This document shows positions 1 through 9,870 of a stretch of 64,000 bases of DNA, one piece after another. The translations under genes were made by a program, and so were the position numbers. The DNA lies in assembly GCF_001540865.1 (NCBI RefSeq), contig NC_033638.1, positions 7,506,836-7,570,835 on the forward strand. The letters are read 5' to 3'. This stretch comes from Ananas comosus. Lineage: Eukaryota > Streptophyta > Magnoliopsida > Poales > Bromeliaceae. How positions within the stretch are numbered: the stretch's first letter is position 1; each line of letters starts with the position of its first letter. The notes under the pieces are model-generated. The model did not search any database. It saw only the letters and a list, made by a program, of their open reading frames with translations, and was not told the DNA's origin.

Positions 1-110
1 TTATTGCAATAAAATAATAAAATATAACTTTTCAAATCAGAGAATGAATAGAACATGCAATCAAAATCAATCCATGCAAATTAACTGCGATGCGTAAAAT
101 ACATTTCATG

Positions 111-605
111 TCAGCTTAAGTTTTTAGAGAATTCGATTATTTTCCTACCAGAAAAGGTTCCGTAGCCCTCGAACGCCTCCCTCGCCGGCCTCCGGTGGCG
201 GCGCTGCCGCCGCCGGGGGAGCTTCGTGACCATGGCGAGGGAATTGCTCAGAAGGTGGGCCACGTGATAGAGTCTCCCCTGTATATACGGCCGCACCCTC
301 ACTCCCGAGTCGCCGCCGCCGTAGGCGAAGCCGTCGAGGCAGGTGTACTGGTTGGTGAGCGCGCCGGAGAGGAGGAGGCCGCCGCCGCCGCGGCGGGCGT
401 CGGAGCGGAGGTAGGCGGAGCAGTTGGCGGCTGCGGCGCGCACGGCGGCGGCGGCGCGGCCGAGCACGGCGGAGATGACCTCCGGCAGCGTCTTGTTGCC
501 GGCGTCGGGGACGGCGGCCACCGCGGCCACGCAGAGCTCGCGGTGGAGCGCCCCGTCGCAGTACCGCAATGCGGCGGCGGCGGCAGTAGTCGCCGACTCT
601 TGCAT
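111..605 (-). CDS. Pectinesterase N-terminal PRO (pectin methylesterase inhibitor-like) region, partial gene
   Basis: The 164-residue reading frame matches the inhibitor-like PRO domain that precedes the catalytic domain in type I plant pectinesterases, enzymes that remove methyl esters from cell-wall pectin. Four cysteines sit where the PMEI fold has its two disulfides: C16 and C25 (YCDGALHRELC), C62 (ANCSAYL) and C89 (YTCLDGF). The segment ALTNQYTCLDGF followed by RPYIQGRLYHVAHLLSNSLA is typical of the end of this domain, and EAFEGYG resembles the linker before the catalytic domain. No signal peptide is visible after the chosen ATG, and the catalytic domain is absent. A good splice donor (G/GTAGGA) ends the exon near position 149, so the frame to 111 may read into an intron and the enzyme may continue beyond the left edge. 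The alternative is a truncated gene or a stand-alone inhibitor. The family call is firm; completeness is not. Confidence 0.72.
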   Translation of the reverse strand: MQESATTAAAAALRYCDGALHRELCVAAVAAVPDAGNKTLPEVISAVLGRAAAAVRAAAANCSAYLRSDARRGGGGLLLSGALTNQYTCLDGFAYGGGDSGVRVRPYIQGRLYHVAHLLSNSLAMVTKLPRRRQRRHRRPAREAFEGYGTFSGRKIIEFSKNLS

Positions 606-643
606 GCGACGGAGACGGAGACGGAGAGAGAGAATGAATGTTA

Positions 644-671
644 AAGAGAGAGAGAGAGAGAGAGAGAGAGA
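644..671. repeat. (GA)n microsatellite upstream of the pectinesterase start
   Basis: An uninterrupted AG dinucleotide run lies about 40 bases upstream of the minus-strand ATG. Read on the coding strand it is a CT run, as is common in plant 5' leaders. Confidence 0.85.
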
Positions 672-677
672 ATGTTA

Positions 678-1702
678 AATGAGGGGGGAGGGTGTGGTGT
701 TTGAAATGTCGAATTTTGCCATAAATGTAAGCAAGGAGCTAGATTGGGTTTGGTGGATAACCAGCTATTCATTACTGTCTCCTTGAAAAGCTTCCAATGT
801 TCTGACACGTCTTAATTTTACTTTTATTCAATAATCTTAAAATAATTTAATAATTTTAAAATAAAAAAAATTATAATTTTTAAAAAGAAGATAAACTTGA
901 CACATGATAGCAGATCAAAATTTTTCGATCAGATATTATTAGAAAGCTCCCCATTAAAGTTTTTTTTATGTTCTATTATTGTCGTAACGGAATATAGGGT
1001 GTTTCGCAAAGAGGAGATTAATATATGCTTGGACATCTTAAATTGTCAATGGCCCATAAATTATTACTCTTTTTTTTAAAAAATAATCATAATTATTATA
1101 TTTATTTTTAAATAATTAAAAAAAATTTCATGAAAAGACTGAATTTTATGTATGAGAAAGGTTCTTCTCAATTACCAGCATATTTATCCTTCGTTCCGAT
1201 GATTCTGTACATTTCTACTAAATTTGATCAAAAATTTAGATCATTTTATAATATTTAACTCGAATTTCAATGTCAAGTGCCGAAAATAGATGCATTGAAA
1301 CTATGCAAAAGTGGAGAAATGTCAGTAAACAAAATAAACAAAGGATCCAATTTTATTGCTCAGTACATTTTTATCTAAAAATAATATTTTAGGACAGTGT
1401 AAACGATCTTCTTCTTGATAGTTGAGAAATGAGAATCTGAGAACAGTGAGACATGTAAGAACTCTTTTTCACATGCTTGTTGATATGTAACAAAATTACG
1501 AATTTTGCAGAATATTATATTTATATATTATTGATGTAGATAATGACATTTGATTAATTGAAGGTACATATCCTACATTGCGTGCTTGTATGAGATTCTT
1601 GTTACAAAGAACTTTTTTCTTCGTATATCGTCATGCACGATGTAGTAAAGTTTGGGTTGATTAATCATGCACACAACTGAAATATTAGATGAATTTATTT
1701 TA
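678..1702. other. AT-rich intergenic DNA, no gene seen
   Basis: The stretch is AT-rich with poly-A and poly-T runs. Its only ORF of note, 60 codons at 897-1079, has no recognisable domain. Confidence 0.6.
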
Positions 1703-1831
1703 GTATTTTTATAATCTGTTTTTTTTTTTGAGAAATAAGTAGCACGCTACTTGCTTCATTCAATAAGAAAAATGAACTAAGGGTACAAGATGAAAGCAGT
1801 TTAGGCTTCCTTTGTATTTTTATAATCTGTT
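1703..1831 (-). mobile_element. Short SINE-derived insertion with an 18-bp target-site duplication
   Basis: The 18-bp word GTATTTTTATAATCTGTT occurs perfectly at 1703-1720 and 1814-1831. Between them is a 93-base insert that starts with a T run and then reads GAGAAATAAGTAGCACGCTAC. This matches the poly-A end, read in reverse, of the SINE family seen at 11.1, 54.4 and 54.8 kb. It lacks the tRNA-like head, so it is probably a 5'-truncated copy on the minus strand. Confidence 0.75.
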
Positions 1832-1910
1832 GAGAAACATTTTGAGCTACGTACCTTATAAACTCATAAACTGAAAAGTATCCTTGCATATATATATATA
1901 TATATATATA

Positions 1911-2162
1911 GAATTAGGCTGGAATACTATTAATAGTAAAATATGCTTTTTGCTATCAAGTTTTTAACCCTTGGATGAAAACTTGTAGGGTCAGGATGAT
2001 ATTAGTCGGTTAGAGTTGAGTGGTCCCCCTAGGGTTGAGTGGTTCCCACTGGGTTATAGCATTTAATCTAATGGTTAGAAATAATGAAAAGACTTGATCC
2101 AAAGGCTAAAAAACTGGTAGCAATAATGAAATTTTGCTACCAATAGTAGCCCAGTCCAACTC
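1911..2162. mobile_element. MITE family A, copy 1
   Basis: The element is about 250 bp with imperfect terminal inverted repeats: GGCTGGAATACTATTAATAG on the left, matched by a diverged reverse complement at 2132-2160. It is embedded in (TA)n, so the target duplication cannot be read. A near-identical copy in the same orientation lies at 49300-49548. It shares the internal motif CCCCTAGGGTTGAGTGG with the MITE at 24.8 kb. Confidence 0.75.
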
Positions 2163-2529
2163 TATATATATATATATAGTCCTACCACTCTGATATCTGT
2201 ATGTTAAACTATATATATAAAATAATTATTTTTCTTAAAAAATTTAAGTCGTCTGATGCTCTGATATTATATTAAATTATATATAATAATTATTTTTTTT
2301 CAAAGAGCGTAAACTGTAAGATAATGATATTTTTAATATGAGTGCTTTTATAAGTACCCTGGAAGGAACACTACAAAATTATTAATGACATATATAATAA
2401 TATTATTATTATATTCGAAATATTAGTTACTACATTTAAATACTATTATTAAATTTTAAATACCATCTTTATATTTTAAATTTTAAATTTTAAATTTTAA
2501 TTTATATATATATATATATATATATAGTA

Positions 2530-3118
2530 GGGTTACTATATTCTTATGTGTATTTGGCCCTTCGTACTCATAAGTTGTTTTTGATGATGGGGCTTCCGAA
2601 TCGACAATCCACTTCGTTAAACATGATCTAGAGTATTTGAAACCTCNGCTTCCGAATCGACAATCCACTTCGTTAAACATGATCTAGAGTATTTGAAACC
2701 TCTAGAAAATAAATTTCGTAATTTTTCGAAATCATAATAAAGCTTATCAAACGGGCATAAAATAAACGGTCAAAATTAAACGACGTCCTAAAAATGTATG
2801 ATCCGATCCTTCAATTTAAATCGGAGTTATTCATCTTTATCTTGGTCGTGAATAGAATTTTCTATAAACAATTCAATCTATTCCGATTCTTTTACACCGT
2901 TAAACTAGCAAATATCGCATACCGGCAGTTAAAAATTATCAATTTTGTGAGCTTTGGATCGTAAGGTAAATGATGTCGAAAAATTATGAAAATTGATTTC
3001 TAGAAGTTTTAAATACTCTAGATAATGTTTAACGGTATGGATCGTCGATTTGAAAGCTCTATCATTGAAAACAATTTATAAGTACAAGAGCGATAGTACT
3101 CATAAGAGTATAATAGCC
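2530..3118. mobile_element. MITE family B (about 533 bp hairpin-like element), copy 1, broken by an assembly N
   Basis: The left end (GGTTACTATATTCTTATG) and the right end (CATAAGAGTATAATAGCC) are inverted. The arms are long imperfect inverted repeats: CTTCCGAATCGACAATCC on the left is answered by GGATCGTCGATTTGAAAG on the right. The same element, inverted, lies in fumarase intron 5 at 40103-40635. The extra length here comes from a 55-bp duplication around the N at 2647. Confidence 0.75.
2592..2702. repeat. Perfect 55-bp direct duplication flanking an N
   Basis: Bases 2592-2646 and 2648-2702 are identical, and position 2647 is N. The homologous element at 40.1 kb has one copy only. This is most likely an assembly join of overlapping contig ends, not biology. 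Confidence 0.85.
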
Positions 3119-3142
3119 GAACTTATAATGTATATATAATAT

Positions 3143-3148
<6 letters not shown>

Positions 3149-3191
<43 letters not shown>
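3149..3191. repeat. (TA)n microsatellite
   Basis: Alternating TA run. Similar runs flank many of the MITEs in this window. Confidence 0.9.
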
Positions 3192-3199
<8 letters not shown>

Positions 3200-3331
3200 G
3201 CCAGTACGATCAATAATATATTAAATATTCTAAAATAAAAATTTTAGAGTATTTCTCTTTTAATATTTATATTCAATACAGTATTATTCACCTTCAACAT
3301 TAGCAGATGAGATTGCTTATTCTACGTCCCT

Positions 3332-3333
<2 letters not shown>

Positions 3334-3380
<47 letters not shown>
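3334..3380. repeat. Homopolymer of 47 T
   Basis: The run of T is uninterrupted. It is followed by about 190 bases of mixed composition in which I recognise no SINE boxes. It could be the reversed poly-A tail of a retroposed sequence, but no flanking duplication was found. Confidence 0.85.
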
Positions 3381-3382
<2 letters not shown>

Positions 3383-3675
3383 ATTTGGATTGTAGAAACT
3401 CTGCCCAGAACCCTTGCAGTAGTTTGAATGATCCAAGCAGATTGAAAAATCACAACTGACTGGCAAACCTATATCACTTCCTTTTCCAAGGACCAAAAGC
3501 TGATCATTTCCTGACAATGGACAGCTGGAGTCCAATCTAACAATAATGACAAAAAATTTGATAATTAGCATTTGAGATTCTAAATACGAATTTCAATTGA
3601 TTCATATTTTATTTAAAATTTATTTTAAAAAAATAAAAATAAAACGAAACGGAGACATACTATCTTTCTCTCATA

Positions 3676-3715
<40 letters not shown>

Positions 3716-3730
3716 TATATATATATAATA

Positions 3731-4612
3731 GGTTAAATGCATACACGGTCCCCTGCAAACATAGTCAATTGCGGAAATATCCCTGCAAAACGGAAACTCA
3801 ATAAGTTATCCCTGCAAAAGTCCAAAAGTTATGCAGATATGTCCCTCTGATTAACATCTGTAGAGAATGTTTATTTTTTAAACAGTTTCATGTGAAATGA
3901 CCATTTTGCCCTCACAAATATTCCCTCCAAAAGCATCTTCCCCCTCTCTTTCTCTTCCTCTTCCTCTTCGGCCGCCGAGCGATGGCTGGCAAGGCGCGGG
4001 TCGAGCTCGCGCGGCGACAAAGAAGAGGAAGAGAAAGAATGAGAGGAAGAAAAAGAAGGGAAGGAAGGAAGGAAGAGGGAGAGGAAGAGGGAAGAGAAGT
4101 GAAGGGGGAAAGGGTTCGTGCCGCGCGCGCCGCCGCATCTCTTCCTTCGCCGGCGACGAGAGAGGGAAAGGAATGAGAAGAGGAAAAGAAAGAGGGAGGA
4201 AGAAGAAGAGGGAGAGGGAGGGGTTCGCCGCGCGCCGTCGCATCTTCTCCGCCGGGGTGATGAAAAAGAGGGAAAGAGGAAGAGGGAGAGGAAGAGGGGG
4301 AAAGGGAAGAGGAAGGAGAGGAGAAAAGAAGAGAGAGGGTTCGCGCGTCGCCGCCGTCGCTGCCGCCGCCGCCTCTGCCGCGACGAAGAGGGGAAGAAGA
4401 AGATGGGGAAGAAGAAGAATGGTAGGATCGTAAATTTATCTTATAATTAACATGTTAAGTACTTTAACCGTGGTTAACGAAATTTCTAACAGCCTTAACG
4501 CAGGGACATATCTGCATAACTTTAGACTTTTGCAGGGATAACTTATGGGTTCCGTTTGAGAGGGATATATTCCGCAATTGACAATGTTTGCGGAACCTGT
4601 ATGCATTTAACC
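3731..4612. mobile_element. Long-terminal-inverted-repeat element carrying a GC-rich, gene-like centre (Pack-MULE-like)
   Basis: The outer arms of about 115 bp are inverted copies. The left begins GGTTAAATGCATACACGGTC and includes GCAGATATGTCCCTCTG. The right ends CTGTATGCATTTAACC and includes CAGGGACATATCTGC. Between them, about 3940-4420 is abruptly GC- and purine-rich, with repeated CGCGCGCCGCCGCATCT-like segments, unlike the surrounding AT-rich DNA. Long terminal inverted repeats around gene-like DNA are the pattern of Mutator-like elements that capture gene fragments. No clear 9-bp target duplication can be read because the flanks are TA repeats. The arginine/lysine-rich ORFs inside look like by-products of composition. 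Confidence 0.65.
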
Positions 4613-4639
4613 GCATATTATATATATATATATATATAT

Positions 4640-5940
4640 ATTCCTATCAATGTCAAAGGTGAAAAGTAATCACTATTAGAAGCTTCTGATTTATTGTCAC
4701 GTATTATTTTTACTTTTATTCAAAATTAAGTTTTAAAAAAATTGAAACATGCAATGTATTATTGAATAGAGATTAAATTAAAAACAAATAAAAAAAACTC
4801 TTCGTTTTGAACATGTGTTGCATTCTGCTTGATTCTGATTGAAAAGTTTTGATATTTTCGAATATGTTTCTACCGTTAGAATCCGTTAAAAAAATTTAGT
4901 TCACCATAAATTAAATACTTAAGTCTAATTAGTTTTTGACATTTTTATTCTTTTATATTACACTTTTATAGCATTTGGAGGAATATATTTGTGATAGCAA
5001 ACTTAAAAATATAAACAGTTCTCTAAAAGTAACAAACCAGACGGACATATTTAAAAATATCAGAACTTTTACAGAAATAATATATAGAAGTCGAACTTTG
5101 TAAAAATATATTTGTCATTCACTATATTTATAAAAATCTGTATGAAATTATTATTATTATTTTTTATTTTTTTCTGGATCCATCTCATATCGATCTATAC
5201 CATCAGTTTCTAACCCCAGTGACATCATTTGCTGATCAAATTAAGCAACCACAACTTAAAACGTAACTCATGTCCATAGGATTGTAGTGTCACTTTCTCA
5301 AAACCACACTCAAATGCATTGACATATGTAATACAAAAAACAATTATTATTTGGATTTTATATATCTGTATATATATCTCGGGCACCTCACCTAATATTT
5401 AATGATTAATATCTCAAAATTAATATTTACTAAAAAGCCTACACATAAAAGGAACATATAAGTTTTAAAACCTCATTATTTATGGGTCAAATAAACCCAA
5501 GAATAAAAAGTATGGAAAGAACTATTATTTAACTTATTAGAAATTGGTGTTCGAAATTTACAAATTTCTATGACAAATAACTTTTAAATTATACTGAACA
5601 TAACCGATGATTTAGATTCTCTTTCTCATTGTAAGTTTAATTAATAACAAAAAAATAAAAGAATCAAATAGTGTACGTATTATCTTTTTCTTACAAATAT
5701 AATAATAGCATATAAAACTATTTGTGTTACATCATAACATTTCTAAGTCCTATTTTGCAAGTCTCTCCGAATGTTAATGTGTGATCATCATAGAAAGCAT
5801 TTTAATTAATTTAGGCGTTACAAGAATATAAAAATAATATTTCCAAAAAGAATAAATCATTTTTTTCCAACCAAAAAAGCAAGCTTGTTTTTGGTTGTTT
5901 CTTTGATCATCGTAAATGTTTCGCATATCCACCCACAATC
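4640..5940. other. AT-rich intergenic DNA, no gene seen
   Basis: The stretch is dominated by A and T runs. There is no ORF of interest and no recognisable repeat boundary. Confidence 0.6.
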
Positions 5941-5978
5941 ATTCAAAGTCAACGTACGGTGTAACGATCTTACATGTC

Positions 5979-6026
5979 ACGGCACGTGAGCGCAACATCG
6001 CCACGTGCGGCCGACACACGTGCCGT
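5979..6026. promoter_or_regulatory. Cluster of G-box (CACGTG) motifs in an inverted repeat
   Basis: ACGGCACGTG at 5979-5988 is the exact reverse complement of CACGTGCCGT at 6017-6026. A third CACGTG lies between them at 6002-6007, and a CCACGT core follows at 6045-6050. G-boxes bind plant bZIP and bHLH factors. No gene is visible nearby, so a regulatory role is not shown; this could be part of a decayed repeat. Confidence 0.4.
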
Positions 6027-6164
6027 ACTCATGTCATTTAAACGCCACGTAAAACTTGAGGGCGCTAAAAAAAATTTAAAATATAACAATAACATCATAT
6101 TATCTATATTTTAATTAATTAAATTTATATCGAAAGTTTCAACATTCTTTTCGAAAATTTAAAT

Positions 6165-6480
6165 GCTCATCGATACGGGTTGTATTCACCATATCGTATT
6201 ATACCAACAAGATATCGATACGATACAGTTTCCGTGTCGATGTCATGATTTAAAACTCTATCATTTTAAAATTAATCATAAGTTTTTTAATAAAATTTAA
6301 AATATTTAATAAAGATACATAATAAGTAATTATAGTATATTGTTGCTAAAAAAAATAAATACTTCATGTCATTTTGTATCGGCATATATATATTTTTTGT
6401 GACCGACATGTATCGGTACTACTCTGTACGCACCGTACCGTATCAACAATTTTATGTCACGATCCCGTACCACAATATTT
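6165..6480. repeat. Decayed repeat rich in GATACGRTAC-like words
   Basis: Words such as CGATACGGG, ATCGATACGATAC, TATCGGTAC and CCGTACCGTATC cluster at both ends of this AT-rich stretch, in inverted orientation. This suggests an old inverted-repeat element. The boundaries are uncertain. Confidence 0.4.
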
Positions 6481-7255
6481 AAATTTTTGATTCTATCATA
6501 ATTTTATTTTTAAAAAAATTATTATATTTTATTTTCAAAATAAAAAATTTAATTGACTTAGAGTCATGTTTTAACAGCGTGGACCGGGTTCACGTTGCCG
6601 AAAATAATTAATATGTGGCTCGAGTTAATGAAATTATTTTCCGCACATCGCAAACAGGTACAGTAACATGCATGGAACCTAAATCTAAACCAAATTGAAT
6701 TAGTATGACTTGCAATAGTCTTATACAGAACAAATATAATTTTAAAAATTTATTACTTAAATGTTAAGTAGTCTCAAAAATTAGCAGTAGGAAAAAATAT
6801 TTTTTAGTTTACTATTAGAAATTATATTTAATTTTGATTTTAAGACATTTGTAATACATTTCTAGAGAGACGTCTTGTGCGAAAGAATCTAATTTACGGC
6901 AAACGAGACAACATAAATAAATACTTACCGTTGAAATTCGGTAAAGCAAAGATGTTCATAATATTTATAAGTTTTCTGTACACCGTTAATGTAAAACAGA
7001 TCAAGCAGTCAACCAAAAAGTAATGCTATTCATACACTTTATTTATAATCATAAAATTTACACTTACAAGTTCTTTGTGGACTACATTAACCTACCTGTC
7101 ATATCATTTTTCTTTTTTCAGTAACCTCCATAGGATAGTTTCAATATTTGAATCAATAGTGTAAAATATGCACTCTCTATAAAGACATGGTCTTTTATGC
7201 GGCAGTTATATTATATCATTTATATCTTAAGTCACTCAATTTTTTTCTTTTGAGA

Positions 7256-7330
7256 AATAAATTATAATAATTTTTTTTTGACTGACTTTAGACATAAATT
7301 ATAATAATTTTTTTGACTGACTTTAGACAT
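7256..7330. repeat. Short tandem duplication (about 36 bp, two copies)
   Basis: The segment containing AAATTATAATAATTTTTTT and GACTGACTTTAGACATAA occurs twice in a row. Nothing else in this stretch suggests function. Confidence 0.75.
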
Positions 7331-7559
7331 AAGAGTTGGCATCTTACATCCTTGCATCTAAGGATTGATAAATATCTCTGTTGAGATTTATGGGATAAAA
7401 AAAAAATTTTGATAAGACGAGTAAAATAATATATAGCACAAAAAGGCTAAGATGGAAGATTTACACATACTATAAGGTGTATGGAAAGCATTGCTTATTT
7501 AAATTTACTTGTCAATTTTCTCCGTCACTCAAAAAAAATATAATAACAATAATAAGATA

Positions 7560-7890
7560 AAAATATATAGAAAATATCTGAACTATAAATCATTTTGAAT
7601 TAGCTATCTAATCTTTTAAAATTTTAATTTTACTATCCATCATTTCAATTTATTTGATTTGAATTAGTCAACGATATTTTGACTTCAAAATTTAGATGCA
7701 TTTTTTATCTTTACTGGTTTGATTAATATATTTCATACAATGTTTACAATTATAGATTTATTAGAATGAATAATTAGCTTAAATTTTAAAATAAAAATAT
7801 CATTGACCAATTAAATTAAACAATTAAAAAGTATAATTAAAATTTAGAAATTTGGACGGTAAGGTTAAAATAATTTTAGTTCCCATAAGT
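7560..7890. mobile_element. MITE family C, diverged copy
   Basis: The region shows the family C pattern: CTGAACTATAAATCATTTTG, then AATTAGTCAACGATATTTTG, then an inverted version of the same motifs. It is less complete than the copy at 8.8 kb. Confidence 0.55.
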
Positions 7891-8768
7891 TATATACTTT
7901 TGATCCTACTAAAAGGAGCTTTTTTCTGTATTTAGTTTTCCCTTAAATTTTTTTTTTTCCACAAAGAGTCCTACAAAATTTGTAAGTACAAAATTTGCTC
8001 TATTCCCGGCATATATATAAGCGCAACATCAACGGTTGTGGAAGGTTAAGTTAAACACGGTTATGGACGGACTGATTAAAAGACAAGTTCTGTAGTGTAG
8101 AAGAACTCAAATAATTCTACAGTACAGTTTAGTTTAAATACAATGAATAATTTATCGTGTTTAACTTATACTAGCCAGCCGCTAACGTGGTGCTTGCGTG
8201 ACAGAAATAAAATCAGTTTTATGATTAAAAATTTCGTGAAACTATTTGTAAAAAAAATACGAGTGGCTAGATGAAAAAAAAAAAAAAGAAAAAAATAATA
8301 ATAATGTACTGTTCACCCCGTGACAAGCGGAGGGTACCAAGCACAAGTTAATAGCCACCGACATGTGTCAGATTCTGCCCACTAAATCCTATCGTAAGAG
8401 TAAAATTGTCCAAAGAGATTGAGACAACACAAGTAACGAGATCGATCGAACTTAGCAACAAAAAAAAGTTATAAAATGTGACAGTCACTGGCATGATCTA
8501 TTATCTCCGGTCAATTAAATTAGTTTTTTTGTTTCCATCTATTTCATCATTTTTTTTTAAAATAATATTTTTATTAAACTTTTTTGAAAAAGAAATATAA
8601 TTAGTTGAACATAAATGATGTGGTGTAGCTGCTACTCTGCTTCGACTCTGCTTACAAAACTTTGTTATTGGGCCCTGAAATCCACTTTTTAAGGCCCGAT
8701 CGTCGTGGGCCGCCTTCGGCCGCGACTTAATTGCGTATGTTTCTTTTGGTCAAGCCTTTTTTCCTTGG

Positions 8769-9130
8769 GGTAAAAGTGTACAGAATTTACTTGAGCTATG
8801 GACCATTCTAAATCAGCTATCCAATCTTTTTAAATTATGATTTTACTAACCAACCTTTTAATTTAATTTTTTTTAGTTAACCAGTAATACTTTAACTTTA
8901 AAATTTGAATGTGTCATTTATCTTTACAAGTTTAGTTAGTATACTTCGTGTAATTCCTGTAACTGTAAATTTATTGAAGTAAGCACTTAGCCTAAATTTT
9001 GAAATTAAAGTACAATTGACTAACTCAAATCAAATAAATTGAAAGTTTGATAGTAAAATCAAAATTTTTAAAAATTAAGTAGATGTTTCAAAATGATTCA
9101 TAATTCAGATAAATTATGTACGTTTTTACC
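8769..9130. mobile_element. MITE family C, near-palindromic copy
   Basis: The element reads GGTAAAAGTGTACAGAATTT at the left, and its right end is the reverse complement of GGTAAAAACGTACATAATTT. The two halves mirror each other along most of about 360 bp, as in foldback MITEs. Relatives lie at 7.6, 45.9, 50.9-51.8 and 52.2 kb. I found no convincing target duplication. Confidence 0.65.
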
Positions 9131-9727
9131 TCTCTTTTTTTTTGGTTCTTGAGAATCGAGAGTTTGGTCCTACGGCCCGGCCCGGCCGGGCCCAGACTAT
9201 GGGATGACACGGCATAGCCCTCATAAGCCCACTTACTTTTTCTTTTAGTTCTTTGTAGCTTTATTCTTTTTGCAACTATATATGATTTAAGATATATATT
9301 AAAATTTTGAATAAAATTTTTAAAAAGTACTTAAGATTTAATTAGCGAATAAATAGCCGTATATACTTTGGAAGCCTAGTTCTCACAAATGCAATTTCAG
9401 ATATGTAATTTTCACATTTGAAAGGACAATCCTTTTCTTTTCTTTTTTTTATCGTTGATTATTGAGACAGCTTAATTCCTTTTAGGAATCTTTTCCAAAC
9501 TACGTGGCTTTTTATTATACATAAATAAACGGTATAAATCGTGTAAATCGCACATATCGAATTAGGCTTTTGATTTTAGTATTTAAAATTTTGGTCCGGT
9601 GCATGATGCGTACGGATAGACCTGGTGCGGGCAAAAAATAACTCTCTCACCAGTGTGGCAGTGTACTTCAGTGTCGGGGACTAGATGGTTCGATGCGTCC
9701 TCGCCCTTCCAGCGCTTTCTCGAACCG
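9131..9727. other. Intergenic DNA and probable promoter of the 9.87-kb gene
   Basis: A short GC-rich patch (CGGCCCGGCCCGGCCGGGCC, 9175-9194) stands out in otherwise AT-rich DNA. No ORF is supported. Confidence 0.45.
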
Positions 9728-9736
9728 CCACGTGTC
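9728..9736 (+). promoter_or_regulatory. ABRE/G-box motif CCACGTGTC
   Basis: CCACGTGTC matches the ACGT-core element bound by ABA-responsive bZIP factors. It lies about 140 bases upstream of the ATG at 9871, so abscisic-acid or stress control of that gene is possible. This is inference from a motif only. Confidence 0.45.
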
Positions 9737-9870
9737 GACTGGTCGTCTCTTCTCTTCTCTAGACTCTTCAACGGCTCCTTTAAAATCCCCCAAACCCCTT
9801 CACGCCCTACAGCAGCGACAATTTCGAAGGATAAAATATAATATCGGGAAAAAAAAAAAGAAAAAAAACC

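Noticed and set aside
3334..3571. Poly-T run plus ORF as a possible retroposed gene
   Set aside because: No flanking duplication and no recognised coding content downstream of the T run.
3897..4450. Long arginine/lysine/glutamate-rich ORFs on both strands
   Set aside because: They lie inside the GC- and purine-rich centre of an inverted-repeat element, occur in several frames at once and show no domain, so they reflect base composition.
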